Of a stretch of DNA of 64,000 nucleotides, positions 21,301 to 28,553 are shown piece by piece. The translations under genes were made by a program, and so were the position numbers. The stretch's first letter is position 1. Every line of letters begins with the position of its first letter. Source of the DNA: Methyloferula stellata AR4 (GTDB lineage: Bacteria > Pseudomonadota > Alphaproteobacteria > Rhizobiales > Beijerinckiaceae); assembly GCF_000385335.1 (NCBI RefSeq), contig NZ_ARWA01000001.1, positions 3,488,001 to 3,552,000 of the forward strand. Reading direction: 5' to 3'. The notes beneath the pieces were generated by a model. The model made no database searches. It saw only the letters and a list, made by a program, of their open reading frames with translations, and was not told where the DNA came from.

Positions 21301-21849
21301 CGCCTCGCGCAGACGCGGCATCAAATTTTGGAGCGGCTGCAACTCGCGTTCGTATAATGCGCCGGCCTGATCTTGCGGCAGTCCGAAATCATCATAATGC
21401 CGCTCCGTCTCTATGCCGTCGTCGTCAGTGAAAGTGCACTTCGGCATAAGGGCGAGCTGAAAATCGACGGCCTGGTCCAAAAGATCTTTGAGCCGCAAAA
21501 GACAGCCGCCCTTTTCAGCGCGCAGATTGCCACGCGTCAAAAGCCGCGTGAGACGACCATAGGCCGCACGGTTTTTCGGATAGGCCAGAATATCCGGCGT
21601 GCCGTCGCAAAAGACGAGGCGTGTGCCGATCGCGAGTTTGAACTCGCTTGGTTTGACATGGTTCTCGCGCAGGAAGACATGCGCGCGTACGACGCCGGCG
21701 AGCGAATTGCGATCGGCGATGCCAAGCCCCTTGAGTCCAAGCTCAAGCCCCTGTTCGACCAATTCTTCCGGATGCGAGCCACCGCGCAAAAAGGAGAAAT
21801 TCGTCGTGATGGCGAATTCCGCATAACCCGTGGCCGCATATTTGATCAC
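18376..21849 (-). CDS. dnaE2: Error-prone DNA polymerase DnaE2 (ImuC)
   Basis: C-family polymerase alpha subunit paralogue (1157 aa) that carries out mutagenic translesion synthesis with ImuA and ImuB. It starts with a PHP domain ('YAEFAITTNFSFLRGGSHPEEL' type). The catalytic Asp motif 'PPDIDVDFEHERREEV' is intact, as are the finger block 'YGFPESHAASFALLVY' and a C-terminal OB domain ('VTVAGLVLVRQRPGSAKG'). The extreme C-terminus after about residue 1080 is longer than usual and looks repeat-derived or variable. GTG 21849 overlaps the imuB stop as GTGA, so the two are coupled. Length fits DnaE2, not replicative DnaE1. Confidence 0.95.
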   Translation of the reverse strand: MIKYAATGYAEFAITTNFSFLRGGSHPEELVEQGLELGLKGLGIADRNSLAGVVRAHVFLRENHVKPSEFKLAIGTRLVFCDGTPDILAYPKNRAAYGRLTRLLTRGNLRAEKGGCLLRLKDLLDQAVDFQLALMPKCTFTDDDGIETERHYDDFGLPQDQAGALYERELQPLQNLMPRLREASGGPVWLTAAMAYGTSMRGDLAWRKRLAFDIHAPLLATNDVLMHVAERRPLQDVLTAIRLGVSLDDAGRKLEANAERHLKDAAEMTRLFSEAPEAIAETLHFLDGLSFSLDELRGDYPEELREGFATPQEALRAFAYEGAAERFENNVPDKVKTAIEHELALVAELDYAAYFLTVHDIMRFARNQGILCQGRGSAANSTLCFCLRITDVDPMRHQLLFERFISAKRAEPPDIDVDFEHERREEVMEYIYRRYGRARAALTATVVTYRTRSAMREVGKVFGFSDDVLAALAGAVWGSSSVAVDDKEARRAGLDPTEARLKKALALASELTGFPRHLSQHTGGFVITRTRLDEVMPLAHATMEARTTVVWDKDDLDALGILKVDILALGMLTCLSRGFDLLETHYGVKHRLADVPAEEKPVYDMISRADTIGVFQIESRAQMSMLPRLKPKTFYDLVIEVAIVRPGPIQGDMVHPYLRRRQGLEPVEYPSDELKEVLERTLGVPLFQEQAMKIAIVAAGFTPGEADRLRRAMATFKRVGTISTFFDKMVEGMVAKNYPRDFAERCFKQIEGFGTYGFPESHAASFALLVYVSAWMKCRYPDVFCCALLNAQPMGFYAPGQIVRDAREHGVTIEEVDINFSEWNSILVKGEAEGRLHPRHDGMRGEIRSAHCVRLGFRQAKGLSEADMDALVAHRGAGYDSIRDLWLRTGLPQSVLQRLAEADAFRSLGLDRREALWVVKGLNRAGDKDDLPLLKSLTFKAHEPDADLPPMLIGEHVVEDYRTLSLSLKAHPVSFVRALLAAKKILCTEDLGRIENGRRVTVAGLVLVRQRPGSAKGVIFLTLEDETGIANAIIWPKVFEALRPIVMGARFIAVTGRVQSESGVIHVVAERAEDLTPLLGVLSRQGQDQGRVRDDESEPAFSHPACKVIGRQSSQPAQKNQDEPMAQTLLFPLEASLAKDKAAVALKRVLPKGRNFQ

Positions 21850-23597
21850 GCGAAAAGCCCATGCATGAACCAGCGCGGCTCGGCGGTCTCGCGATAAAGC
21901 CCGTCGCGGTAGAGCCAGAAAGCCTGCCCGTCGCGATCCTCGGCGCGGAAATAATCGCGGGTGAAGTTTTGGCTATCCTTCCACCAGTCCGGCGCGATGC
22001 GTTCCGGCCCTTCGACCGCTGCGACCTCATGCAGGATGCGGCGCCAGCGAAACCGCAAGGGCGGCCCGTCCGGCACCGAGGCAATGGCCTCGATCAGCTC
22101 CGGATGCAGCAGCAGGCGCAAGGGCCGCGACGGCAGAGCCAGCCGTTCGGCCTCGCCCGCAATGTCCCACCCTGGACTTTTCGGCAGGCGTGTTCTGGAG
22201 GCGGCAGGCACGGAGATCACCGCGAAATCCGGATCGTGCCGGTCCTGCAGCGCCAAGCGCGTCACCCGGCGCACGCCGAGCCTCGCACCCAGCCTGTCGA
22301 TCAAATCGGCAAGATCGCTTTCGGCATTGAGATGACCGTCAAGGCTCGCCTGATCCTCGGCCTTGCGCTCGACGGTAAGCGCGGCAAGACGCAGAACATC
22401 GAAACCATAATCCGCCTCCAGGCCCGCTTCGCCCAGGGCTTCGATGCGTTCGCGAAAGAGCCGCGCCATGGCGATCGGATCGCGCATGGCCCGGCTGGTG
22501 CGCACATCCAGATGTTTCACCGCGCCGTCGACGCGGAAGAAACTCGCTTCGATATGACGTGCGCCTTCGCCATGCCGGGTGAGCAAGCCGCAGAGATCAT
22601 GCGCAAGCGAGAGCAGCGTCGCTTCTATGTCTGGCTGCGCGATAATGCCTTCGGCAAAGCGCCGTTCGGCCAGATAAGGGGGCGCCTCGAAGCAAGGCGA
22701 TATGGCGCTTTTCGCACGGCCCAAAAGCGCATCGAGCCGTGCAAAGAGATGTGTGCCGAAGCGCGCCGCGATGGGCGCGCGTGGCCGCAGGATAATATCG
22801 CTGAGGCGCCGCAGACCGGCACGGGCAAGGCCGGCGATGAGATCCGCATCGAGCCGCAAGGCTACGAGCGGCAAAGGCCCAAGCAGGCGGATCAGGCGCT
22901 TTTCGTCGAGACCCTCCGGCAGAAGCCGCCGGTCGCCGTAGCGCGCGAGCGCCCAGGCCGCCTCCGGCGTTCCAGCCAGCGCGGCTCTTGCCGCGAAACC
23001 TTGCGTACGCAGCCGCGTCTCGATCTCGTTTAATAGATTGTCTTCGCCGCCGAAGAGATGCACGGCGCCCGTCACATCGAGCATCACGCCATCCGGAGCA
23101 TCGAGCGCCGCGAGCGGCGTGAAGCGCCGGCACCAATCGAGAATATCGGCCAGACATTTCGCCTCGGCTTCGGCATCGGCCTCAATGGCCAGGAGCGAAG
23201 GATGCCTTGCTCGCGCATCGGCAAGCGCGAGGCCGGACTCAAGACCCTGCGCCAGCGCGTAAGGATCGAGCGAAACGAGGCGCAACGCCGATTTGACCCT
23301 CTCAAAAGTTACGATGGGTGTTCCGGCTGGCTCCGCCCTCGCCCTTCGAGACGCTTGCTTTGCGATCTCGCTGTTGCGATAGATCGCCAGCGATGCAAGC
23401 TCCTCAGGGTGAGGGCTCGTTTGAGCCGGCTGAACGAAGCCCTCATGCTGAGGAGGGCTCATTTCAAGTCGTGCTTGGCCGACTTGAGATGAACCCGTCT
23501 CGAAGCGCGAGGGCTTCTTGCTAAGCCCTTTGACGACTCCCAGCCGCACGAGCCGGTCTGTCGGAAGATATGGAAGGAACAGCGAAAGATAACGCAT
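21846..23597 (-). CDS. imuB: ImuB, inactive Y-family polymerase-like mutasome hub, with an in-frame repeat insertion
   Basis: A 583-aa protein starting 'MRYLSLFLPYLPTDRL', the usual ImuB N-terminus. Later blocks 'ALRLVSLDPYALAQGLESGLALADARA' and 'CRRFTPLAALDAPDGVMLDVTGAVHLFGG' match the Y-family palm and fingers without the full set of catalytic acids, as known for ImuB, which serves as a clamp-binding hub. Residues about 28-88 do not resemble ImuB: they are translated from a family B palindromic repeat (23335-23514) that keeps the frame open. Without it the length would be near the family norm. It overlaps imuA by 77 bp upstream and dnaE2 by 4 bp downstream. Confidence 0.93.
   Translation of the reverse strand: MRYLSLFLPYLPTDRLVRLGVVKGLSKKPSRFETGSSQVGQARLEMSPPQHEGFVQPAQTSPHPEELASLAIYRNSEIAKQASRRARAEPAGTPIVTFERVKSALRLVSLDPYALAQGLESGLALADARARHPSLLAIEADAEAEAKCLADILDWCRRFTPLAALDAPDGVMLDVTGAVHLFGGEDNLLNEIETRLRTQGFAARAALAGTPEAAWALARYGDRRLLPEGLDEKRLIRLLGPLPLVALRLDADLIAGLARAGLRRLSDIILRPRAPIAARFGTHLFARLDALLGRAKSAISPCFEAPPYLAERRFAEGIIAQPDIEATLLSLAHDLCGLLTRHGEGARHIEASFFRVDGAVKHLDVRTSRAMRDPIAMARLFRERIEALGEAGLEADYGFDVLRLAALTVERKAEDQASLDGHLNAESDLADLIDRLGARLGVRRVTRLALQDRHDPDFAVISVPAASRTRLPKSPGWDIAGEAERLALPSRPLRLLLHPELIEAIASVPDGPPLRFRWRRILHEVAAVEGPERIAPDWWKDSQNFTRDYFRAEDRDGQAFWLYRDGLYRETAEPRWFMHGLFA
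23335..23514. repeat. Family B palindromic repeat inserted inside imuB
   Basis: GCCCTCGCCCTTCGAGACGC at 23335 and the complement-like CGTCTCGAAGCGCGAGGGC ending at 23514 bound the element, with CTCCTCAGGGTGAGGGCT near 23400 and CCCTCATGCTGAGGAGGGCT near 23440 inside. It is about 180 bp, a multiple of three within error, and free of stops on the minus strand. Confidence 0.85.
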
Positions 23598-24408
23598 CGC
23601 GAAAACAAGCCTTCTCAGGGTCCCATGTGAGCGGATGGACCTTGTCCCGATCAAAGCCGAAGCCCTGCGGGCCGGCGCGGGCTTTGACGAGCCGCACGGT
23701 CCAGACGGTCTTGCCAGGCATTGGCTGGCGGCCGCCCGCCGAAGCCAGGTGCGGGCTGGCGCTTGTGCCGATTTCAAACCGCGTCCCGGCGCCGCTTGAG
23801 AGATGTTCGGCTTCGCCCGCGAGGCCCGCCGCGACGAGCAGGCCCGGCGTTGCGCTTTTGCGCGCGGCCAGAAGCAGCCTGCGCGAGGCCGCGAGATCGT
23901 AGATTTTGGCAAGTCCCCAGATCTCGCCAATGACCGCGGCGGACGAGCGGCATTTCAAAGCCTCCTCCATGGCCCAGAGGCTTTCTTGCGCATCGCGCGT
24001 CTCGACCAGCACAAGGCGGCTGGGATCTAGGCCCAAAAGCGCCAGCCCCGGCCCATAGAGTGCGCCCGTCTCGCGCGCGGCTTTGGCTTCGACGATCCAG
24101 ACGATGGCCGCGCGGGTCTTTGCCGAAGCCCCGGCAAAACGCGCGGCCAAGGCAAAGGCAAAACCGGAGGCCGCCGTGCGCGCGGCCGGACGGGCCGCGA
24201 CAATCTCATGCAAGGCGCCTGGCTCAAGCCCGCCCTGCAAGGCGCGATCGAGACTGCACAGCTCTTGCGCATCGCCCAAACCGACGCGCGGCATCCGGCG
24301 GATGCCCGCGTTCCATCTTCTGCCGGACGTGCTTTCACCGTCCATCGCCTCCAGAGAGGCGATTTTCGCGCGCAAAAAATCCACCCGTTCCGAAAGGCCG
24401 GCAGGCAT
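23521..24408 (-). CDS. imuA: ImuA, SOS mutasome accessory protein
   Basis: A 295-aa RecA/SulA-like protein that bridges the mutasome to RecA and ImuB. It begins with a short helical N-terminus ('LSERVDFLRAKIASLEAM'), then the RecA-fold part: 'GGLEPGALHEIVA', 'RAAIVWIVEAKAARETGALYGPGL' and 'LVLVETRDAQESLWAMEEAL'. The C-terminus is variable. ATG 24408 lies 26 bp from a LexA box. It is the first gene of the imuA-imuB-dnaE2 cassette and overlaps imuB. Confidence 0.92.
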   Translation of the reverse strand: MPAGLSERVDFLRAKIASLEAMDGESTSGRRWNAGIRRMPRVGLGDAQELCSLDRALQGGLEPGALHEIVAARPAARTAASGFAFALAARFAGASAKTRAAIVWIVEAKAARETGALYGPGLALLGLDPSRLVLVETRDAQESLWAMEEALKCRSSAAVIGEIWGLAKIYDLAASRRLLLAARKSATPGLLVAAGLAGEAEHLSSGAGTRFEIGTSASPHLASAGGRQPMPGKTVWTVRLVKARAGPQGFGFDRDKVHPLTWDPEKACFRDALSFAVPSISSDRPARAAGSRQRA

Positions 24409-24433
24409 CGGTCCGTTCTCCGCTGAGGAATAA

Positions 24434-24448
24434 GTTCTCTATTTGTTC
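24434..24448 (-). promoter_or_regulatory. LexA (SOS) box of the imuAB-dnaE2 operon
   Basis: GTTCTCTATTTGTTC, an exact match to the alphaproteobacterial LexA operator GTTC-N7-GTTC (read on plus; GAAC-N7-GAAC on minus). It is placed 25 bp before the imuA start codon, where a bound repressor would block the promoter. Expected behaviour: repression by LexA and induction by DNA damage. Confidence 0.9.
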
Positions 24449-24675
24449 TTATAGATTCCCCGCTTCGGGACATGAGTCAAGCGGAATGCGGGGGTGCGGC
24501 TCAGTTTGAACGACTGGCCGAAAGCCTCTTGAGTGCCTCTTAGGGTTTGATTTGTTTCAAGGCACCCAGAGCGTGCTACAAAGTCGCTTGATCGTCCGGG
24601 ATCGCCGGGGTGGCAGAAAAATTGCTCAATCCCGGATGCCGCGGTCAAATCCGCATCACGCCATCGGAGGAGACC

Positions 24676-25017
24676 ATGCACCCCGACCAAATCAAGGTGG
24701 GTACTTGCTATCGCACAGCAAGAAACGAAGTTCGCAGCGTTATCGACATCACCGCCGAGAAACGCGTGATCTATAAGGCTCGCAATAGTTCCTATGCCAA
24801 AGGCGACGCCGGCTGGTACCAAAACACAAACGCAAGCACGATCCCGATGCTCAATACGTTCGCCCACGCGGTTGTTGGTGAGGTTCCATGCGATTGGGAC
24901 TCTGCCACCACGCCTACGCCGGAGCCGTCAGTCGCGGGAATCAAACATGGTACGGCCGGGCAAACTCCGGCGGCAGACGCTCCGAAGAAGCCTGCGCCCG
25001 ACCTCGGACCGCCCTAG
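24676..25017 (+). CDS. Small hypothetical protein
   Basis: A 113-aa protein, not recognised. The first about 75 residues look like a small folded domain ('KVGTCYRTARNEVRSVIDI...RVIYKARN'), probably a beta barrel-like fold. The last 35 are Pro/Ala-rich and disordered. The start ATG 24676 has a near-perfect Shine-Dalgarno GGAGGAGA 3 bp upstream, which makes it a real gene. It is transcribed away from imuA and ends before a hairpin at 25032. Confidence 0.72.
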   Translation: MHPDQIKVGTCYRTARNEVRSVIDITAEKRVIYKARNSSYAKGDAGWYQNTNASTIPMLNTFAHAVVGEVPCDWDSATTPTPEPSVAGIKHGTAGQTPAADAPKKPAPDLGPP

Positions 25018-25031
25018 GATCTGCAGAAACC

Positions 25032-25060
25032 AAGCGGCGGCTGAAACAAAGCCGCCGCTT
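25032..25060. terminator. Hairpin between convergent small genes
   Basis: A 10-bp perfect stem AAGCGGCGGC (25032-25041) / GCCGCCGCTT (25051-25060) with a 9-base loop. There is no long T-run on either side, so termination efficiency is uncertain; its place just after the 24676-25017 gene suggests a terminator role. Confidence 0.5.
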
Positions 25061-25185
25061 AAAACTGAATGAATGCCTTAAGCTGTCATCGGCTCGATGG
25101 ATGATTGCTAGAGACGCCGCGCGCAGCCTGCCGTGACATGCAGAGCGCTGAGCCCCCCATGCGGCCGCGACTGATACGATTGCCC

Positions 25186-25371
25186 TCAGGTCTGCGAGGC
25201 TTTGTCCTCTGGCTTGGCCGAGCCCCATGGAAGGCTCGCAAGCTTAGGCTTATAGCCATTCGAAAGATAAGCATCCTCCGTAATCTCTTGCCCAGTGGTG
25301 CCATCAGTGACCCACACACCGTCCTCTTTCGGTTCAGGGTTTTTGATTCTGTGCGTACCGGTCGGATCCAT
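25186..25371 (-). CDS. Very small hypothetical protein
   Basis: A 61-aa hydrophilic protein with Pro, Lys and Asp in excess and no cysteines or membrane helix ('HRIKNPEPKEDGVWVTDGTTGQEI'). ATG 25371 is preceded by GAGGGG with 6-base spacing, a strong start signal. No family is recognised. It is isolated between the hairpin at 25032 and the decayed SEC-C gene. Confidence 0.55.
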   Translation of the reverse strand: MDPTGTHRIKNPEPKEDGVWVTDGTTGQEITEDAYLSNGYKPKLASLPWGSAKPEDKASQT

Positions 25372-25639
25372 TATTTCCCCTCAACTTCGATCTTAAAAGG
25401 AAGAGGCCCTCATCGGCCAAGCTCGCCTTCGCTGAGGGCCGAGCGCCGGGATTATAGCGGCCTCCGCGTCCATCTGAGAAGCGACTTGCTGGCTCAAGTT
25501 GCTTGATTTTCTTGGCCGCGACGGCCGCCCTGCCCGATCGCGGGCCGCCCTAAAGCCAGCATCGCCAATCGCGTCCAAGGAGGCGATTGGCGCGCAAAAC
25601 TCATCCGCGGAAAATTTCGTCAGCCTGGGACTTAGTCCC

Positions 25640-25880
25640 GCCAATAGTCGTGGCGGCCTGCTCCATCGAAAGCAGCCTGACGTCAAGCAGCAGCGCTTGA
25701 AATTTTAATCCTGACCCGCAAGGGCACGGATCGTTGCGGCCAAGTTTTTCTATGAGTTCGAGATCGCCATGAACGAAACGCAGTCCGCGTTTGACGCGCG
25801 TTTCGGACGGGAACCCCTTACGCCGTTTGCTCGAAACCTCGAAAGCAAGGCTGATCGGCGAAATCTCGCATACGTGCCAT
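25640..25880 (-). pseudogene. Decayed SEC-C zinc-motif protein gene (two frameshifts)
   Basis: From ATG 25880 (AGGAGG upstream) the first frame stops after 20 codons. A second minus frame reads '[20 protein letters not shown]', then '[19 protein letters not shown]', the SEC-C zinc motif. An apparent extra T (AAAATTTCAAG, near 25705) then shifts the frame; only in the next frame does the expected 'FKRCC' ending appear. All parts of a C-P-C-G-S-G-x-K-F-K-x-C-C motif are therefore present but split. Two frameshifts or sequencing errors explain this. The endpoint is approximate. Confidence 0.65.
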
Positions 25881-25960
25881 GATCGCCTCCTATTTCACGC
25901 CAGCGCTCATTGAGCGCCCCAGCTTGATGATGTTCAAGCCGGGACCCTCATATGACAATC

Positions 25961-26266
25961 TCACCCCTCGGTCGACTCGATATGGATGATGGCCGGAGGC
26001 TCGGGCGAATAATTCGGAATATCGGCGCCGACCGCTTGGCCCTCCGGCGTGCCGAAGGCCTCATGGATCGCCTTCAAACTGTCGAATGTGCCGATGAAGG
26101 TCCAGAAGAACGCGCCATCCTTGCCTTCGAGATCGGTCGCAGGTCCGAAGGAATAAGACCGCAAGCCCGGCATCTTTTTGACGAGCGGCATATGGACCTC
26201 GCGGAAATGCTTTTCGAAATGCGCGGGATCGGCCGGCTTCTTGTACAAAACGACGAGCTTGCTCAT
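25961..26266 (-). CDS. EthD-family dimeric alpha/beta-barrel protein
   Basis: A 101-aa ferredoxin-like protein. The pattern 'KLVVLYKKPADPAHFEKHFREVHMPLVKKMPG' at the start and the Phe/Tyr-rich middle is that of EthD-type domains, which form homodimeric barrels. Such proteins are accessory to oxidations of ethers and other small organics, but many have no assigned reaction. It lies 70 bp downstream of a second alpha/beta-barrel protein gene on the same strand, so the two may be co-transcribed. Confidence 0.82.
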   Translation of the reverse strand: MSKLVVLYKKPADPAHFEKHFREVHMPLVKKMPGLRSYSFGPATDLEGKDGAFFWTFIGTFDSLKAIHEAFGTPEGQAVGADIPNYSPEPPAIIHIESTEG

Positions 26267-26336
26267 TGATACGTCACTCCCATGATTGGATTTTCACTAT
26301 AGCGGATTCGGGTCGCCCGCGCGATCATTCCACTCT

Positions 26337-27062
26337 TCATTCCAAGCCCTGATAGATGCGCTGATCGTAAAGCGCGCCGAGCATCGGGCTGATCTTGTCG
26401 CGAAACTGTCTTGTTGATGCGAGCGCCTCATGCGCGTCGAACGCCAGATGACTAGCCCAGCCCTCCTCGACAGTGAAATGGTTCGGCCGCCCGATCTGTT
26501 GCGTCACCGTGAAAAGAAGATAGCCAGGCTCCTTGACGCTTTCCTCGCCGAGCGTCTTGAGCATGCCGGATACCTCATCCGCATAAGACGGCATGACATC
26601 GACATGGGTCACGACCCATACGGCATGCGCGGAGGGGTGATTGGCGGCGGGGCCGGGCCAAAGTCTGGTCAGCAGTCTTTCATCCGGCGGCGCGGTCTCT
26701 ATCGCATGGAGCTGATTGCGAAAGGCTTGCAGATGCGGGTCCTTTTGATGTGCGTCGAAAGCGGCCCGATCCTTCCAGATTTCGAATATGACAAAACGAT
26801 TGTCGCGGCCGATCTCGCGCAGCAATTGCACGGCTACGCTGCCCGCCTCCGCGCGGCTGGCCGCAGCCTCGGCCTTGAGCGTGGTGATCGCCTGTTCCGC
26901 CGACTGCGGCTGCGTTTCAACATAGATCGCGACGTAAACGGGCTGCTCCTGCGCCGCCGCGCGCGGCGAGATGACAGGAAAGCCTACGGCAAAGATTGTC
27001 GCGCTGACGAGAAGGTTAAAAAATACCTGCATCCACAGATCTCCGGCAGGCATCGTCACCAT
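26337..27062 (-). CDS. Exported protein with two antibiotic-biosynthesis-monooxygenase-like domains
   Basis: 241 aa with a signal peptide (FFNLLVSATIFAVGFPVISPRAAAQ). Two similar ferredoxin-like ABM domains follow: about 42-130 ('VYVAIYVETQP...FVIFEIWKDRAAFDAHQKDPHLQAF') and about 145-235 ('VWVVTHVDVMP...FTVEEGWASHLAFDAHEA'). Single ABM domains normally dimerise; this protein holds both halves in one chain and is periplasmic. The start is uncertain among ATG 27062, 27053 and 27032. The substrate is unknown. Confidence 0.82.
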   Translation of the reverse strand: MVTMPAGDLWMQVFFNLLVSATIFAVGFPVISPRAAAQEQPVYVAIYVETQPQSAEQAITTLKAEAAASRAEAGSVAVQLLREIGRDNRFVIFEIWKDRAAFDAHQKDPHLQAFRNQLHAIETAPPDERLLTRLWPGPAANHPSAHAVWVVTHVDVMPSYADEVSGMLKTLGEESVKEPGYLLFTVTQQIGRPNHFTVEEGWASHLAFDAHEALASTRQFRDKISPMLGALYDQRIYQGLE

Positions 27063-27281
27063 CCTGGTGCTTCAGGGGTAGAATGCAGCCGACTCAACGC
27101 TCCGCTGCTGCGCCATCGAGCCCCACTCTTCAAATTGGGTCCGCGTACCTACGTTCAGGGTCGTGCTCTAGCCGAATTTTCCGCGGCAGCCAGCAAAATC
27201 AAGAGAAACAGCGCCATGACAATGTCACTTGAGCGTGATGGGCAGCGAACCAAACCCGGACGTTCCGTTAAGCAGGATTTC

Positions 27282-28103
27282 ATGACCTCTGCCCCGCAGA
27301 CGATTCTGATGTGCCCGCCCGATCATTTCGAGATCGCTTACGTCATCAATCCGTGGATGGAAGGGCAATTTGCAAATACCGACGATCGCCTCGCACACAG
27401 GCAATGGCATGACCTGCGTATTGCCATAGCGGAGCATGCGCAGGTCGCATTGGAGCCGCCGGAGCGCGACCTCCCGGATATCGTGTTCACCGCGAATGCC
27501 GGCCTCGTCCGCGGCAGGCAAGTGATTCTCAGCCGCTTCCGCAGCCTTGAGAGACAGGGCGAGGAAAAGCACAACCGCGCTTGGTTCTCCGCGAATGGCT
27601 TCGAGATTTTGGACTGGCCGCAGGATATATTTTTCGAGGGCGCCGGCGATGCCCTCTTCGATCGCGGCCAGACTCTGCTCTGGGTCGGGCATGGTTTCCG
27701 GTCGGACAAGGCCGTGCCGGCGCTGTTAGAAAAACGGCTCGGCTGCAAAACCGCGGCGCTCAATCTGATCGATCCGCGATTTTATCATCTCGACACCTGC
27801 CTGTGTCCTTTGGCCGGCGGCTATCTCTTGTATTTTCCGGCGGCCTTCGACGAAACATCGCGCGCCTTGATCGAAAGCCTGGTGCCGCCCGACAAGCGCA
27901 TCGCGGTCGGCGAGCCAGATGCACTGAAATTCTGCTGTAATGCCGTCGATCTCGACGGCCATGTGTTTTTGAACGATGCGTCGGAGGCTTTGCAAAACAG
28001 CCTAGGCGCTGCCGGGTTCACGCCGGTCATCACGCCGCTGTCTGAGTTCATGAAGGCCGGCGGCGGTGCCAAATGCCTGACGCTGAAGCTGGTCGAGGCT
28101 TAG
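27282..28103 (+). CDS. Amidinotransferase-fold (DDAH/arginine-deiminase-like) hydrolase
   Basis: A 273-aa penteine-fold enzyme. Expected active-site pieces are in order: 'DIVFTANAGLV' (Asp/Asn), 'DIFFEGAGDALF' (Glu-x-x-Gly-Asp), 'FYHLDTCLCPL' (His with the following Asp), and the C-terminal nucleophile in 'GGGAKCLTL' (Cys). These are hallmarks of dimethylargininase and related guanidine-hydrolysing proteins; the exact substrate cannot be told. ATG 27282, with AGGA 5 bp upstream, begins just before the conserved 'ILMCPPDHFEIAYVINPWM'; ATG 27216 would add 22 residues. Confidence 0.87.
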   Translation: MTSAPQTILMCPPDHFEIAYVINPWMEGQFANTDDRLAHRQWHDLRIAIAEHAQVALEPPERDLPDIVFTANAGLVRGRQVILSRFRSLERQGEEKHNRAWFSANGFEILDWPQDIFFEGAGDALFDRGQTLLWVGHGFRSDKAVPALLEKRLGCKTAALNLIDPRFYHLDTCLCPLAGGYLLYFPAAFDETSRALIESLVPPDKRIAVGEPDALKFCCNAVDLDGHVFLNDASEALQNSLGAAGFTPVITPLSEFMKAGGGAKCLTLKLVEA

Positions 28104-28202
28104 AGCATGATCCCAAAAAGTTGCAGACTTTTTGGATCAAGATCATGCGCTAGAATACAGGCTTGGAGCATGATCGGCTCAACCTAAAGCCGTCATGCTC
28201 CA
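28104..28202. repeat. Two adjacent family A palindromes
   Basis: 28104-28150 is a full family A unit (AGCATGATCCCAAAAAGT...ACTTTTTGGATCAAGATCATGCGC). 28163-28202 is a related shorter palindrome GGAGCATGATCGGCT...AGCCGTCATGCTCC. The same pair order is seen at 14731-14823, so the two units move or persist together. Confidence 0.82.
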
Positions 28203-28208
28203 AAGTTC

Positions 28209-28553
28209 CTAAGGCCCCGACGGATTTCCGGGCCCTTCCGGATGGTAGGGGCTCGCACCAAGGCCGAGGCGGCCGCGCGTTCCGGATTCGTCATAATCTT
28301 TGCGATCGCAATCGTCGTGCGAAGAGCAAGGATATGGTGAGTGGTAGATGTAGAGCGGCGCCTCGAACTCCCGCTGCGCCGCCAAATGCCGATACGGCTC
28401 ATTGTAGACGTGCCGCATCGCATGGTGATGATGACGATAGTGCCGCGCGAGCACAGGGCTTGCGGTCATGGCCACGAGCATGAGGCCAAGCAGAACGCGG
28501 GACCCGGCACGAACCGGCGTCGTATGGATTGTGAGATCGAAAAAGGGTCTCAT
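28209..28553 (-). CDS. Small exported His-rich protein with 'GRLGLGASPYHPEGPGN' tail (copy 1)
   Basis: 114 aa: signal-like helix (VLLGLMLVAMTASPVLA), a His cluster 'RHYRHHHHAMRHVYNEPYRH', then a tail 'SGTRGRLGLGASPYHPEGPG'. That tail is shared almost unchanged with the product of 28955-29224. The family is unknown to me; the tail is likely a recurrent motif in tiny envelope proteins of this order. Its start overlaps the end of the next gene upstream by 4 bp (28550-28553), so they are coupled. Confidence 0.75.
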   Translation of the reverse strand: MRPFFDLTIHTTPVRAGSRVLLGLMLVAMTASPVLARHYRHHHHAMRHVYNEPYRHLAAQREFEAPLYIYHSPYPCSSHDDCDRKDYDESGTRGRLGLGASPYHPEGPGNPSGP

